A stretch of DNA of 64,000 nt from an uncultured Bacillota bacterium (lineage in GTDB: Bacteria; Bacillota_I; Bacilli_A; RFN20; CAG-631): assembly GCA_902491575.1 (NCBI GenBank), contig CABUID010000004.1, positions 62,001-126,000 on the forward strand, written 5' to 3'. Under the pieces are notes generated by a model. That model did no database searches and was not told where the DNA came from. It saw nothing but the letters and a program-made list of their open reading frames with translations. Of this stretch, positions 35,412 to 44,244 are shown piece after piece (within the stretch, counting starts at the first letter, position 1; each line of letters starts with the position of its first letter). Position numbers and translations under genes: made by a program.

Positions 35412-35835
35412 AGAACTATTCATTAAAATAGATGATTATGCTCACTATATTTTAAAACGCTTTAATGAAGAATTTAAAGGGAATCCTGAAGGCTTAATAC
35501 TTCAAATTCGAAGATTAACCTATCGAAAAGGTTATAATTTGTATTTTAACAAAAAAGAATTTTATTACGATGTCAATTTAATTGCCGAAAGAGTAAAAAA
35601 AGAACAAAACTTAAGATTATTCTTAGGAACAGTGGATATTTATTATTTAGGTGATCAAGCTGTAGAAACAGATTATTATTTTTTATTTTTAAGAGTAATA
35701 AATAAATTATTCAAAACACAATCCAAAAAGAAAAAAATCTATAACTTTGAATTTCCCAAAATAATAAATGCCATAACGAAAGAACTTTCAAATTACGATG
35801 TAAACGGTTTTAAACAAGAAAGTTTAACAATTTAA
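35398..35835 (+). CDS. Hypothetical protein, 145 residues
   Basis: Not recognised. Starts MQQNEELFIKIDDYAHYILK; middle RKGYNLYFNKKEFYYDVNLI; rich in Tyr and Lys. It has an AAGGAG ribosome site. The opening (aromatic helix, then a hydrophobic strand) echoes the preceding 116-residue protein, but I cannot show homology. Confidence 0.55.
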   Translation: MQQNEELFIKIDDYAHYILKRFNEEFKGNPEGLILQIRRLTYRKGYNLYFNKKEFYYDVNLIAERVKKEQNLRLFLGTVDIYYLGDQAVETDYYFLFLRVINKLFKTQSKKKKIYNFEFPKIINAITKELSNYDVNGFKQESLTI

Positions 35836-35852
35836 AAAAAAGGAGAGAAAAT

Positions 35853-36470
35853 ATGAAAAAACAAACAAAAAATGTATTACTTTTAGGAACAATTATTGTT
35901 CTAACAGGAGTAGCTTGTACATTCATTGGACGAGCAAGTGTAGAAGGCTTTGAAGAAAAAAAGGCAGGGCCAGAATTAACTTTATCAACAGAAAGTTTAA
36001 TAGAATCAAAACCAGTAGTAAATGGTACGGATGTAAAATTAACGGGAGCATTTTTAAATGGTAGCGAAAAGACAGAATATACCTATACAATGAAAGTAGA
36101 TGGAACAGAAAAATTCGATGTTGAAAATGTTTCTTTAGGAGCTTCATTAACGAATTTTAAAAATATTGATATTACCATTGAAGGATATACAGGATATGTC
36201 GATACAATAGATTGTTCTATGTTAGCAAGTGTTAAAGATACTGTAGCAGTGAAGACAAGTGTAGGAATTTTCAGTTATGGTAAATCATCTGTCATCACGA
36301 CTTTAGATGATTATCACTATGATGCAAAATTTTTACATGATGGAAAAATTAAAATTCATATTACCAATAAAGATGGTTTAGCAAGCTTTGAACTTGAAAA
36401 AATTGTAATTAATAAAGTAAAACCTGTAGAAGAAAATTCAAGTACATCAGTCGTATCGGTTGATATTTAA
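35853..36470 (+). CDS. Membrane-anchored extracellular protein, 205 residues
   Basis: Unrecognised. An N-terminal hydrophobic helix (NVLLLGTIIVLTGVACTFIG) looks like a signal anchor or uncleaved signal; the -3 residue does not fit a good lipobox. The rest is a beta-rich extracellular domain with two Cys and a Ser/Val tail. First gene of the exported-protein cluster; AAAAGGAGAG ribosome site. Confidence 0.6.
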   Translation: MKKQTKNVLLLGTIIVLTGVACTFIGRASVEGFEEKKAGPELTLSTESLIESKPVVNGTDVKLTGAFLNGSEKTEYTYTMKVDGTEKFDVENVSLGASLTNFKNIDITIEGYTGYVDTIDCSMLASVKDTVAVKTSVGIFSYGKSSVITTLDDYHYDAKFLHDGKIKIHITNKDGLASFELEKIVINKVKPVEENSSTSVVSVDI

Positions 36471-36476
36471 TAGCTT

Positions 36477-36616
36477 ATGAAAAGAAGTTTAATTTACATA
36501 TTAATTGCAGTATTAACCATTGGAGTATCTGCAACTATCTTATCCAGATTACCAGGAAAAGAACCAGAAATTAAAGTACAATATGATTTTAATTCTATAG
36601 AAGAATTTGAAGAATA
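36477..36616. repeat. Duplicated 5' gene segment, copy 1
   Basis: 140 bp matching 37283-37422 with about four substitutions, covering the signal anchor and the start of the outer domain. Confidence 0.88.
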
Positions 36617-37271
36617 CTTTGAAAAAGATATTTTATCAAATTCAGGAAAATATCATGAAATCTATGCATCGAAGGTAAATGAATTAGAGCAAAAAAATCT
36701 TGTAAATATCGACACTGAAGATCTTGCAAGGGTTGTAGAAAGTTCAAATACTTTTTTTGGAATAGTGCAATCAGAAGTGATGAAACTTTATTTGGATGAA
36801 GATATATTAATTTTACATCTAAATAATTCTGAAATCTATTTATTTAAAATAAACGATTCAAAAATACTAATGATTGATAATATAGATAAAGATTTTAATT
36901 TAGGGGATGGAATAAGTCTTTCAAATATGAATATTGATGATGTATTAAAAGGTTATTTGGTTTATGAAATGGCTGTAATTTTGTATGAACCAGTTTTAAA
37001 TATGGAAAATCAAGAAATGAGAATAATGGAAGATGTTGAAATAGGAAAAACAAATCTTTCATTCATTTCAAATAAATATCAGTATTCTGAAGGAGAAAAT
37101 GCATCTTTAGAAAATGCATCCGATTTATTAGGATATGGTAATTTATCAATAAACTTTGAAAGTAAAAAAATAGAGTTAAATCAAACTCAATACGATAATA
37201 TGTTAACATTATTAGCTAATTCCAATTGCCAATTAAATGAGCATCAAAAGAGCCATATTTTAAAAATATAA
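36477..37271 (+). CDS. Membrane-anchored protein, paralogue 1 (264 residues)
   Basis: Unrecognised. An N-terminal signal anchor (SLIYILIAVLTIGVSATILS) is followed by an acidic extracellular domain (IEEFEEYFEKDILS). Its first 47 residues are almost identical to the next gene's, while the rest is only loosely similar (both contain a REMRIMEDVE/NEEVRMMDFE-type segment and end in a QxxHI motif). Confidence 0.6.
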   Translation: MKRSLIYILIAVLTIGVSATILSRLPGKEPEIKVQYDFNSIEEFEEYFEKDILSNSGKYHEIYASKVNELEQKNLVNIDTEDLARVVESSNTFFGIVQSEVMKLYLDEDILILHLNNSEIYLFKINDSKILMIDNIDKDFNLGDGISLSNMNIDDVLKGYLVYEMAVILYEPVLNMENQEMRIMEDVEIGKTNLSFISNKYQYSEGENASLENASDLLGYGNLSINFESKKIELNQTQYDNMLTLLANSNCQLNEHQKSHILKI

Positions 37272-37282
37272 AGGTAACGATT

Positions 37283-37422
37283 ATGAAAAGAAGTTTAATT
37301 TATATATTAATTGCAGTATTAACCATTGGAGTATCTGCAACTATCTTATCCAGATTACCAGGAAAAGAATCAGAGGTTAAAGTACAATATGATTTTAATT
37401 CTATAGAAGAATTTGAAGAATA
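37283..37422. repeat. Duplicated 5' gene segment, copy 2
   Basis: Partner of 36477-36616. Confidence 0.88.
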
Positions 37423-38074
37423 TACTTTAGAAAAAATAACTGAAAATCCGATAGCAACATTTCTTGAAACTTTAAGAGAAAGTGAAGTATGTCATGAGGA
37501 TGTTATTATCAATAAAGTAAATGAAATCAATAGTGCTATCTTTTTTGATAATACAAAAATCAAACGATCTACTTATCTGGACAATGATATTTTTTATTCA
37601 AAAGCTGGAGATGAAATCGCTTATATGTTGGAACTTCAAAATTCAAATATTTTACAAATTTTTTATGATACTTCTAAAAAAGAATATGAATTTTCTGTGA
37701 TGGATTATAGTGAATTAAATCTGGTATATGAAGATTCTTTTTTAAAGAATGCATTTTTACTATTAATCGAGTTAATGTTAATCAGTTTGGACGAGTCAAG
37801 AAATGAAGAAGTTCGAATGATGGATTTTGAAGTTGGTAAATTAAAAGGGGATTTAGTTTTATGTAGTTTTGAATGGAATGTTGGCGATATTGTAGATGAT
37901 GAAGTTGTTCAAAAATGGGAAAAGAAAGAAAATTTAATGTTTAGTGGTGATTTTAAAATTAATTTTGAAAATGAAAAGATTGAGTTTACTCCATCAGATT
38001 ATGATCAGATGGTTTTAACATTAAATGAATTTACTTTAAGCAAACATCAATTAAGTCATATAGTGATTCAATAA
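37283..38074 (+). CDS. Membrane-anchored protein, paralogue 2 (263 residues)
   Basis: The same signal anchor and linker as the gene upstream (only a few changes over 140 bp), followed by a diverged extracellular domain. An AAGGTAACG ribosome site precedes it. Tandem duplication with change limited to the outer domain suggests that this domain faces changing partners, for example a host surface, an antibody-like target or a phage-type receptor. Confidence 0.6.
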   Translation: MKRSLIYILIAVLTIGVSATILSRLPGKESEVKVQYDFNSIEEFEEYTLEKITENPIATFLETLRESEVCHEDVIINKVNEINSAIFFDNTKIKRSTYLDNDIFYSKAGDEIAYMLELQNSNILQIFYDTSKKEYEFSVMDYSELNLVYEDSFLKNAFLLLIELMLISLDESRNEEVRMMDFEVGKLKGDLVLCSFEWNVGDIVDDEVVQKWEKKENLMFSGDFKINFENEKIEFTPSDYDQMVLTLNEFTLSKHQLSHIVIQ

Positions 38075-38099
38075 AAAAAGAAAGGCAAGGTATAAGAAA

Positions 38100-39065
38100 G
38101 TGAAAAAAAATACTTATCATTCAAAAAAAAGTAATAAAAAAGTATTCAGTATTATTATGTCAGGATTGATGCTTTTAACAGCAGTAGGGACATGTACTGT
38201 TTTATATCGAAATTATCAAAACAAACAAGATAGTTATATCAATGATGATTTAGTTATTAAAAATGAAGGTGTAGCTTTAAAATTTTTAAATAAAACGACG
38301 AATTCGTATGGAGAATATGATCAAACATTTACTTATTCTGTTACACCAGAAAACGCAACGAATCAAGCTGTAACAGCGGTCGCAAAATATACAGATGGAA
38401 CGAGTTGTGATAGTGTAATGAGCGTTTCGGTAAATACTTCAACTAAAACGATTATTTTAAGTTGTAAAGGGGCATTTAGTAAGAAAATTAATGTGGTTGT
38501 AACTTCTTCGGCCAATTCATCAGCTACAGGAACTGTTGTTTTAGATTACGTTAAGAAGTTGACCTCGATTGCGGCAAATAATGTCAATATACAATTAGGT
38601 GGAACAACTGCAGCAACAGGATTTACAAAAGTATCTAAAATTACCTGGACGGATTTCTATACACCAAATTATTCTATTTACACGAAAGATAAGACATATA
38701 ATTTTACAGCTGTTTTATTTGAAAACGGCGGAGAAGCTTTACAAACAAGTGATGTTATCGGAACCAATATAAATACTGGATTAGTTGTTAAATTTGAAAC
38801 CTTATTAAAAACTGCTTTTACCAATCAGAGCGAAATTACGGATGATATGATTTGGAATTTAGATTCTAGTAATGCTTATCATTCAGCTTTACTTGAATCG
38901 ACAAGTGATAGTTATGTATCTTGGGATTATACTGTAAAAGTAACTTGTGGAGACAAAGAACAAATCGTTGAAGGAGCAATTGCAATTGGATTAGGAAGAG
39001 ATTGGGGAAGTCGTGAAGTTGGAGTGGATAGCGTTAATTTAGAAACAAATGCTATTGAATTTTAA
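38100..39065 (+). CDS. Membrane-anchored Ig-like protein, 321 residues
   Basis: Starts with GTG at 38100. A basic N-terminus and one transmembrane helix (~17-35) precede a Ser/Thr/Asn-rich beta domain with a Big2-like pattern (TYSVTPENATNQAVTAVAKY). A second beta domain ends with a GRDWGSREVG segment. Unrecognised as a whole. Fifth gene of the cluster; the likely role is structural or adhesive at the cell surface or on a particle. Confidence 0.55.
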   Translation: MKKNTYHSKKSNKKVFSIIMSGLMLLTAVGTCTVLYRNYQNKQDSYINDDLVIKNEGVALKFLNKTTNSYGEYDQTFTYSVTPENATNQAVTAVAKYTDGTSCDSVMSVSVNTSTKTIILSCKGAFSKKINVVVTSSANSSATGTVVLDYVKKLTSIAANNVNIQLGGTTAATGFTKVSKITWTDFYTPNYSIYTKDKTYNFTAVLFENGGEALQTSDVIGTNINTGLVVKFETLLKTAFTNQSEITDDMIWNLDSSNAYHSALLESTSDSYVSWDYTVKVTCGDKEQIVEGAIAIGLGRDWGSREVGVDSVNLETNAIEF

Positions 39066-39076
39066 TTAAAAGAAAG

Positions 39077-40051
39077 ATGAAAAAAAGTAAAAGAATTGTA
39101 TTTTATGTGGTTACAATCATTCTTTCATCCATTATCTTAGTTAAGGTTTCTTCTTGTGGATTTAAAAATCCAAATCAAAGTGATTCTATTTATGAAGAAT
39201 CAAATAATAGTATTATTACAAGTAGTGAAAACGATTCTTCTAGTCATTCCATTTCAAATGAAATCAGTAGTTCAGAAGAATTCATCGATTCTTCAAAAAT
39301 GATGTTTAAAACAAATGTAACATTTGAAGGAATTGATTTAAATTATTTAACTAGTCTTTTAAATTATTCATCACAAATTGAAAATGAAATACTAGCAACA
39401 TATCGATTTGGAGGAAAAGAATTTGATTATACATTTAAAAATATTACGGATGAAACTGGTTATAAAACCATTACTTTGTCCTTAGATGATAAAGAAATCG
39501 TCTATCAATCCGTATTTCTTGATTCATATGAAAAATGGAAAATAATATCTTGTGAGTTAGAAAGTTTAACTTTTGAATATGATAGTCAGATAATTAAAAA
39601 TAATCTTTACTTTATTGATTTAGCGCCTTTATTAACTTCAAATTTGATTGCAAATCTTAATGAATATCCATTAACAGAATATACAATAACGGATACCAAT
39701 TGTAATTTTAGTGTAAGTATTCCAAATACGCTATATCGTTTAAATCTTTCTTTTCCAATACCTTCTGAATTCAATTTTGAGAAATATCAGGAAGAGACAT
39801 TTTTAACATTATGGCAAGAAGAAAACTTTGTTTATTTTAGCTGTATAGAAGAAAACATTTCGTCATTTACAGTGATAAGTTTAGAAGAAGTGATCAGTGT
39901 TTCTGGAGTTTTTATATGTGATTATTATTTAAAAGGAAACGAAGAAATCGTTGTAGAAAAAAGTGATATAGTACTCATTCAATATGAATGTGAAGATTTA
40001 CAAAATTTTAAAATGCATTTGAAACCATCGAGTAGTGAGGTGATAGGATGA
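39077..40051 (+). CDS. Lipoprotein of the element, 324 residues
   Basis: Signal peptide with lipobox VSSC (Cys near residue 27), then a long Ser/Asn/Glu tether (DSSSHSISNEISSSEEFIDSS) and a beta-rich domain. Unknown function. The stop overlaps the ATG of the next small gene (ATGA), so the two are translationally coupled. Confidence 0.65.
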   Translation: MKKSKRIVFYVVTIILSSIILVKVSSCGFKNPNQSDSIYEESNNSIITSSENDSSSHSISNEISSSEEFIDSSKMMFKTNVTFEGIDLNYLTSLLNYSSQIENEILATYRFGGKEFDYTFKNITDETGYKTITLSLDDKEIVYQSVFLDSYEKWKIISCELESLTFEYDSQIIKNNLYFIDLAPLLTSNLIANLNEYPLTEYTITDTNCNFSVSIPNTLYRLNLSFPIPSEFNFEKYQEETFLTLWQEENFVYFSCIEENISSFTVISLEEVISVSGVFICDYYLKGNEEIVVEKSDIVLIQYECEDLQNFKMHLKPSSSEVIG

Positions 40052-40224
40052 GTTATTTACTTTCTATTCAAGAATACTATGAAAAGATAAAAGAAACAAT
40101 TTTAAATGCAAATGATAAGATAACGAATATTTTTACGATTATTTTATCCATATCCTTTTTTCTGTTAATCATTGAAATTATTCTTCTTATTTGTAAAAAA
40201 ATTGAGAAATCAAGAAGGAAATAA
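40048..40224 (+). CDS. 58-residue single-pass protein, candidate major coat protein
   Basis: The N-terminal ~27 residues are amphipathic (MSYLLSIQEYYEKIKETIL...). One transmembrane helix (NIFTIILSISFFLLIIEIIL) is followed by a strongly basic end (KKIEKSRRK). Acidic/amphipathic front, one helix and basic tail is the plan of filamentous-phage major coat proteins (pVIII), which bind ssDNA through the basic tail. It has no cleavable signal, as in some plectroviruses. It lies between a lipoprotein and a pIII-like gene. Homology is unproven; a small membrane helper is the alternative. Confidence 0.6.
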   Translation: MSYLLSIQEYYEKIKETILNANDKITNIFTIILSISFFLLIIEIILLICKKIEKSRRK

Positions 40225-40227
40225 AAG

Positions 40228-41634
40228 ATGAAAAAAATCATTTATTTGTTTTTGACTTTTTTACTTTTATTTCTGTCTGTTTTTAATCAAAGCTACATTG
40301 TAAATGCAACTACAGAAGAGAATACGATAACTGTAAAAGGCTATAGTAACGTGATTGATGATCTTTTAAATTTTGATATAGATTTAACAACGATTGATTA
40401 TAGTGATGATGTTTCTTTTATCCATTTTACTCAAGTTTATAATGAAACAAATCAACTTCAAAATTTTATTTATTTTTCCGTTTCTGAATCCACAACAAAA
40501 ATTAGTAAAGTTAATTTATCCACTTCTTTAAAAAAAGAAGGAACCACTTTTGAAGAAAATAATCATTTTTATACTTTGACGTTAATTTCATCGAATTCAA
40601 ATGAAAAATTGCGAAAATATGAAATTAATTCATTGACGAATAATCAAAATGATGAGACAAGAAGATATGCATTGACATCTGTTTTATATCAAAAAGAAGG
40701 TCAGTCAACTGACGAAGTCAAAACAATAGCAATAGAATATTACTTTCATGGAAAAAGTAATGAAACATTAGAAGGATATAATCAATACTTAGAAACGATA
40801 ACCATTACCGAAAAAGAAATCTTTGTTTATTGTTATGGCGAAAAAAATGATTCTTTACTATTTAATCTGTTTGGAAAATATGCATCTTCATATAAAAGAA
40901 ATTCAACTTATGCAGATGCCTGGTATTTATTTTTCAATACCGATAAAGAAATCGATAAACTACTTGAAATTGAAATTGATTATGGAAGCTTTGAGTATTG
41001 TTTGCCCGTTACAACAAATAATGATCAAACGGACGATTTAATCACTTTATCAAAAGCCAATGATTTAGTGAATAATCCACCACTTAGTCACCAAAATTAT
41101 AAAAGTAAACTTTATGTAAATGAAAACGAAAATCAACAAGTAACCATTACTCCTGGAACAACACTAATTGAATCCAGTAATCCAGGATGGTTTGGCAAAT
41201 ATGAATACCATTATGAAGAAATCGATAAAATTATTGATTTGAGAGATTATCGTTCATCGAGTGACTTTGTTTTTGATGAACAAGCAACAAAATATACTTT
41301 TGGAGTAAATTTTTTAAATACAGAAAGAAAAATAGAAGATGCCATATTATCAATGGATAATGTTCCATGGTTAGTAAAAGGAATCTCTACAAATAATATC
41401 TGTATTTTAAGATTAAAATTTATAACTAATGGAAAACTTTATCATTTAGGAGTAGTGGATGTACCTAAAGACCCAACAGGAGGAATCAGTATAGATCCAT
41501 CAAAAGGAGATTTTAGTTTTTTAAAAATACTAGGAATAGTCATGATCATTGTTTTATTTTTTGTATTTATTTTTCCACTTATAAAAGAGTTTGTTAAGCT
41601 ATTAAAAAATCTAGGTAAAAAAAATGCAAACTGA
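40228..41634 (+). CDS. Large exported protein with C-terminal anchor (pIII-like plan), 468 residues
   Basis: A cleavable signal peptide (ending VNA-TT near residue 28), a ~400-residue outer domain (beta-rich, no known motif seen), a C-terminal transmembrane helix (ILGIVMIIVLFFVFIFPLI) and a basic end. Adsorption proteins of filamentous phages (pIII) have this plan: signal, outer domains, C-terminal membrane anchor. Sequence homology cannot be judged by eye. It overlaps the next gene by 11 bases. Confidence 0.6.
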   Translation: MKKIIYLFLTFLLLFLSVFNQSYIVNATTEENTITVKGYSNVIDDLLNFDIDLTTIDYSDDVSFIHFTQVYNETNQLQNFIYFSVSESTTKISKVNLSTSLKKEGTTFEENNHFYTLTLISSNSNEKLRKYEINSLTNNQNDETRRYALTSVLYQKEGQSTDEVKTIAIEYYFHGKSNETLEGYNQYLETITITEKEIFVYCYGEKNDSLLFNLFGKYASSYKRNSTYADAWYLFFNTDKEIDKLLEIEIDYGSFEYCLPVTTNNDQTDDLITLSKANDLVNNPPLSHQNYKSKLYVNENENQQVTITPGTTLIESSNPGWFGKYEYHYEEIDKIIDLRDYRSSSDFVFDEQATKYTFGVNFLNTERKIEDAILSMDNVPWLVKGISTNNICILRLKFITNGKLYHLGVVDVPKDPTGGISIDPSKGDFSFLKILGIVMIIVLFFVFIFPLIKEFVKLLKNLGKKNAN

Positions 41635-42001
41635 AATTCAAAGTAAGAAGAAAAAGAATAAAATCTTTTTAAAAATTTGTTTATTACTTCTTGTCAGCCT
41701 TATTTTGTGGTTTTTAATTTTTAATATGAAACAAATCCGAAGTGGAAGGACAGTAAAAATAGAAGAATTGGTGAGTCAAGAATATCAAAGCCAGGATGAA
41801 AAGATATATATTTATTTTTTAAATCAGGAAAAGGTTTATCAAAAACTTCAAAATGAAGAAACAACAATGACGAGTACAAAAACTTATGCATTAAAGGATG
41901 GGATGATACAAATCGAAGATGATCAACGTTTGATATTACTTACGGATGGAAAGAAACTTTATGATTTAAAAAATCGTAAAGTTTTGTATTTAAACAATTA
42001 A
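41624..42001 (+). CDS. Single-pass membrane protein, 125 residues
   Basis: A basic N-terminus (KSKKKKNKIF-type) and one helix (LKICLLLLVSLILWFLIF) are followed by an extracellular ~85-residue domain. Unrecognised. Overlaps the pIII-like gene and is 22 bases ahead of the ATPase gene; position is like the pVI slot of filamentous phages (pIII, pVI, pI). Confidence 0.55.
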   Translation: MQTEIQSKKKKNKIFLKICLLLLVSLILWFLIFNMKQIRSGRTVKIEELVSQEYQSQDEKIYIYFLNQEKVYQKLQNEETTMTSTKTYALKDGMIQIEDDQRLILLTDGKKLYDLKNRKVLYLNN

Positions 42002-42023
42002 ATAAAAAGGGGGAGGCAAAAAA

Positions 42024-44213
42024 ATGAAAAATGAAATTTTAGAAAGTATTTCTTTTAAAGAATATCATAAAATAAAAGAATTCATTTGTTCGTTAATTGC
42101 TGTAATAGTAATTCTATTATCCCTCTTTTTTTGCTTTTTGGATAATACCAATCGGTTAGGATTATCCATCATTACTTTTTTAAAAAATATAGCTTACTAT
42201 TTTTGTAATGTATTTGCACCAGGTGTAAAAATCGATGCTGGTGTTCATTTAGATAAAGTAATTGAAATGAAAGGTGGAATTGATAATTATTCTATATTAC
42301 CTGTTGATTTTGAAATCTTTAAAGCAGAAATACAAACTTATTTTGGAATGTTATTTGATTTAAAAAACTATCAAGAGTTTTTTTTAGAGAAAAGTTATTT
42401 GCTTCTGGTTTTCTTTCGATTTTTAATGATTATACTTCCATTAATCTTTTTTGTAAAAATGTTAGTGGATAATTATTTATCTGAAGATCTTCAAAGAAAA
42501 AAAGAGAAATCAAAACCTTATCAATTTTACCTTCAATTTGAAAAGAAAATACTTTATCGTTTTTTAAATTTTTTAAAAGAATTAATGGATTATTTTCTCC
42601 ATTCAAAATTTTATATTTTATTATTTTCTATTATTTTAGCTTTTGATATGAATTTATTTTCGGTGATTTTGGATTTAATAGGATGGTTATTTTATTTTTC
42701 AAGTAGTTTAAATTTACTTTCTATTTTTGAAATTATCGTTGTCGTTATGTTAGATTTAGGACCATTTTTATTGAAAATTCCATTTGTGATTTATCTTTTG
42801 ATAGTGTATATCATTTATGATAAAATTCGTAAAAAGAAAGCTTATGAAGACTTACAACATTTTGAAAATTATAATAAAGGTTTTATTACTTCATTAGGTT
42901 TAAACACGTTGATTATTGGCGCTCCAGGAGCAGGAAAAACACAATTAATGACCGATATGGTATTATCAAGTGAAGAAATATTAAGAACAAGATTGTTAAA
43001 TATTCTTTTAGAAATCAAATTAGAATTTCCAAATTTTCCTTTTGATCAATTAGAAAAAGAAATCGATAGACTAGTAAAAGAACATAGAATTTTTAATGTT
43101 TTTCAAGCTAAAGATTTTATTGATTATAAATTTACTTTAAATGAATTCTATCATTATGATTTTCATCATTTTAATATTCTTTATGATAATGGTTTATATT
43201 TTGAAAATATATATGAAGGCTTATGCGATTATGCAAAAGCTTATTATCTTTATAGTCTAAAGACTCCGCTTTCTGCAACGAATTATGCAATACGACATGA
43301 TGGAAAATTAATGGATAAAGGCCATTTCAAAATCTGGAAATATGATTTCTTTAGAAGTAAATCCGGAGAAATTGATTATCATTTTACATCCAAAATATTG
43401 GACTTTAATGCTATGCGAATTCAAAAAAAGTTAAATAGCGAGGTTAAAAATGCTTATAAATTAGATGGAAATGTGGTGGCCATCACTGAATTTGGAAAAG
43501 AACGAAGAAATCAATTTTATACCAATAAATTAGATAAAAGCGATTTAAAAGCTAATCAATTAAATGATGGATTTAATGATTATTTGAAAATGAAACGACA
43601 TGATTGTACAATTCGTAATAAACCTATTTTTATGCTTTTTGCAGATGATCAACGAGAAGAAGCAGTGAATGCAGATGCTCGTGATTTGTTTGAATATAAA
43701 ATTACAATCCATCAACAAGATTCATTTTTTAAGTCTTCATTATTAAATTTTGATATTAGTCTTATAACATTGTTTTTTGAATGGATCGTACAAAAAGTAA
43801 GTGATTTTAATTTACGCTATGACGTCGTTCGTAGTGATAATACATTATTTAAATATTTAATCAATAAAATAGCTTATCGTTCAAATCAATATTTGGTGAA
43901 AAGACACAATATTTTTGATTATAAAGTAATGGAACTTAATATTAGTAATGGAATAGATAATTATAAACAAAAATTTTTTTTGATGAAAAAGAAAATCTAT
44001 TCCAGACGATATTCAACAGATTGTTACTCTTCTTTCTTTGAAGAGAAGTATTTAAATGCATCAGAAGGTTTTATTGATTTAAATAATTTTGATTATTATA
44101 TACCAAGTATAAAAGAATTAACGAGTATGAACAGTTATTTTATTAATGATTTGAATAAAATCTTTGAAGAATCAAATGCTTTTTCATGGATCAATGAGAA
44201 AGTGAATTATTAA
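42024..44213 (+). CDS. Membrane P-loop ATPase (Zot/pI-like or coupling-protein-like), 729 residues
   Basis: Four or more transmembrane helices fill residues ~25-270, then a cytosolic NTPase. Walker A GAPGAGKT is at ~299-306, a Walker B-like strand VVAITEFGKERR near 484, and further on RHDC, then MLFADDQREE and RDLFEYKI, an order also seen in Zot/pI assembly ATPases (RH, Q, R motifs). Zot proteins usually have the helix after the ATPase, not before it. TcpA/FtsK-type coupling proteins also have N-terminal helices and sit next to Rep_trans relaxases, as here. GGGGGAGG ribosome site. Which class it belongs to is open. Confidence 0.65.
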   Translation: MKNEILESISFKEYHKIKEFICSLIAVIVILLSLFFCFLDNTNRLGLSIITFLKNIAYYFCNVFAPGVKIDAGVHLDKVIEMKGGIDNYSILPVDFEIFKAEIQTYFGMLFDLKNYQEFFLEKSYLLLVFFRFLMIILPLIFFVKMLVDNYLSEDLQRKKEKSKPYQFYLQFEKKILYRFLNFLKELMDYFLHSKFYILLFSIILAFDMNLFSVILDLIGWLFYFSSSLNLLSIFEIIVVVMLDLGPFLLKIPFVIYLLIVYIIYDKIRKKKAYEDLQHFENYNKGFITSLGLNTLIIGAPGAGKTQLMTDMVLSSEEILRTRLLNILLEIKLEFPNFPFDQLEKEIDRLVKEHRIFNVFQAKDFIDYKFTLNEFYHYDFHHFNILYDNGLYFENIYEGLCDYAKAYYLYSLKTPLSATNYAIRHDGKLMDKGHFKIWKYDFFRSKSGEIDYHFTSKILDFNAMRIQKKLNSEVKNAYKLDGNVVAITEFGKERRNQFYTNKLDKSDLKANQLNDGFNDYLKMKRHDCTIRNKPIFMLFADDQREEAVNADARDLFEYKITIHQQDSFFKSSLLNFDISLITLFFEWIVQKVSDFNLRYDVVRSDNTLFKYLINKIAYRSNQYLVKRHNIFDYKVMELNISNGIDNYKQKFFLMKKKIYSRRYSTDCYSSFFEEKYLNASEGFIDLNNFDYYIPSIKELTSMNSYFINDLNKIFEESNAFSWINEKVNY

Positions 44214-44244
44214 AATTTTTGTTTAAAAAAAGGAGGAAAATATT

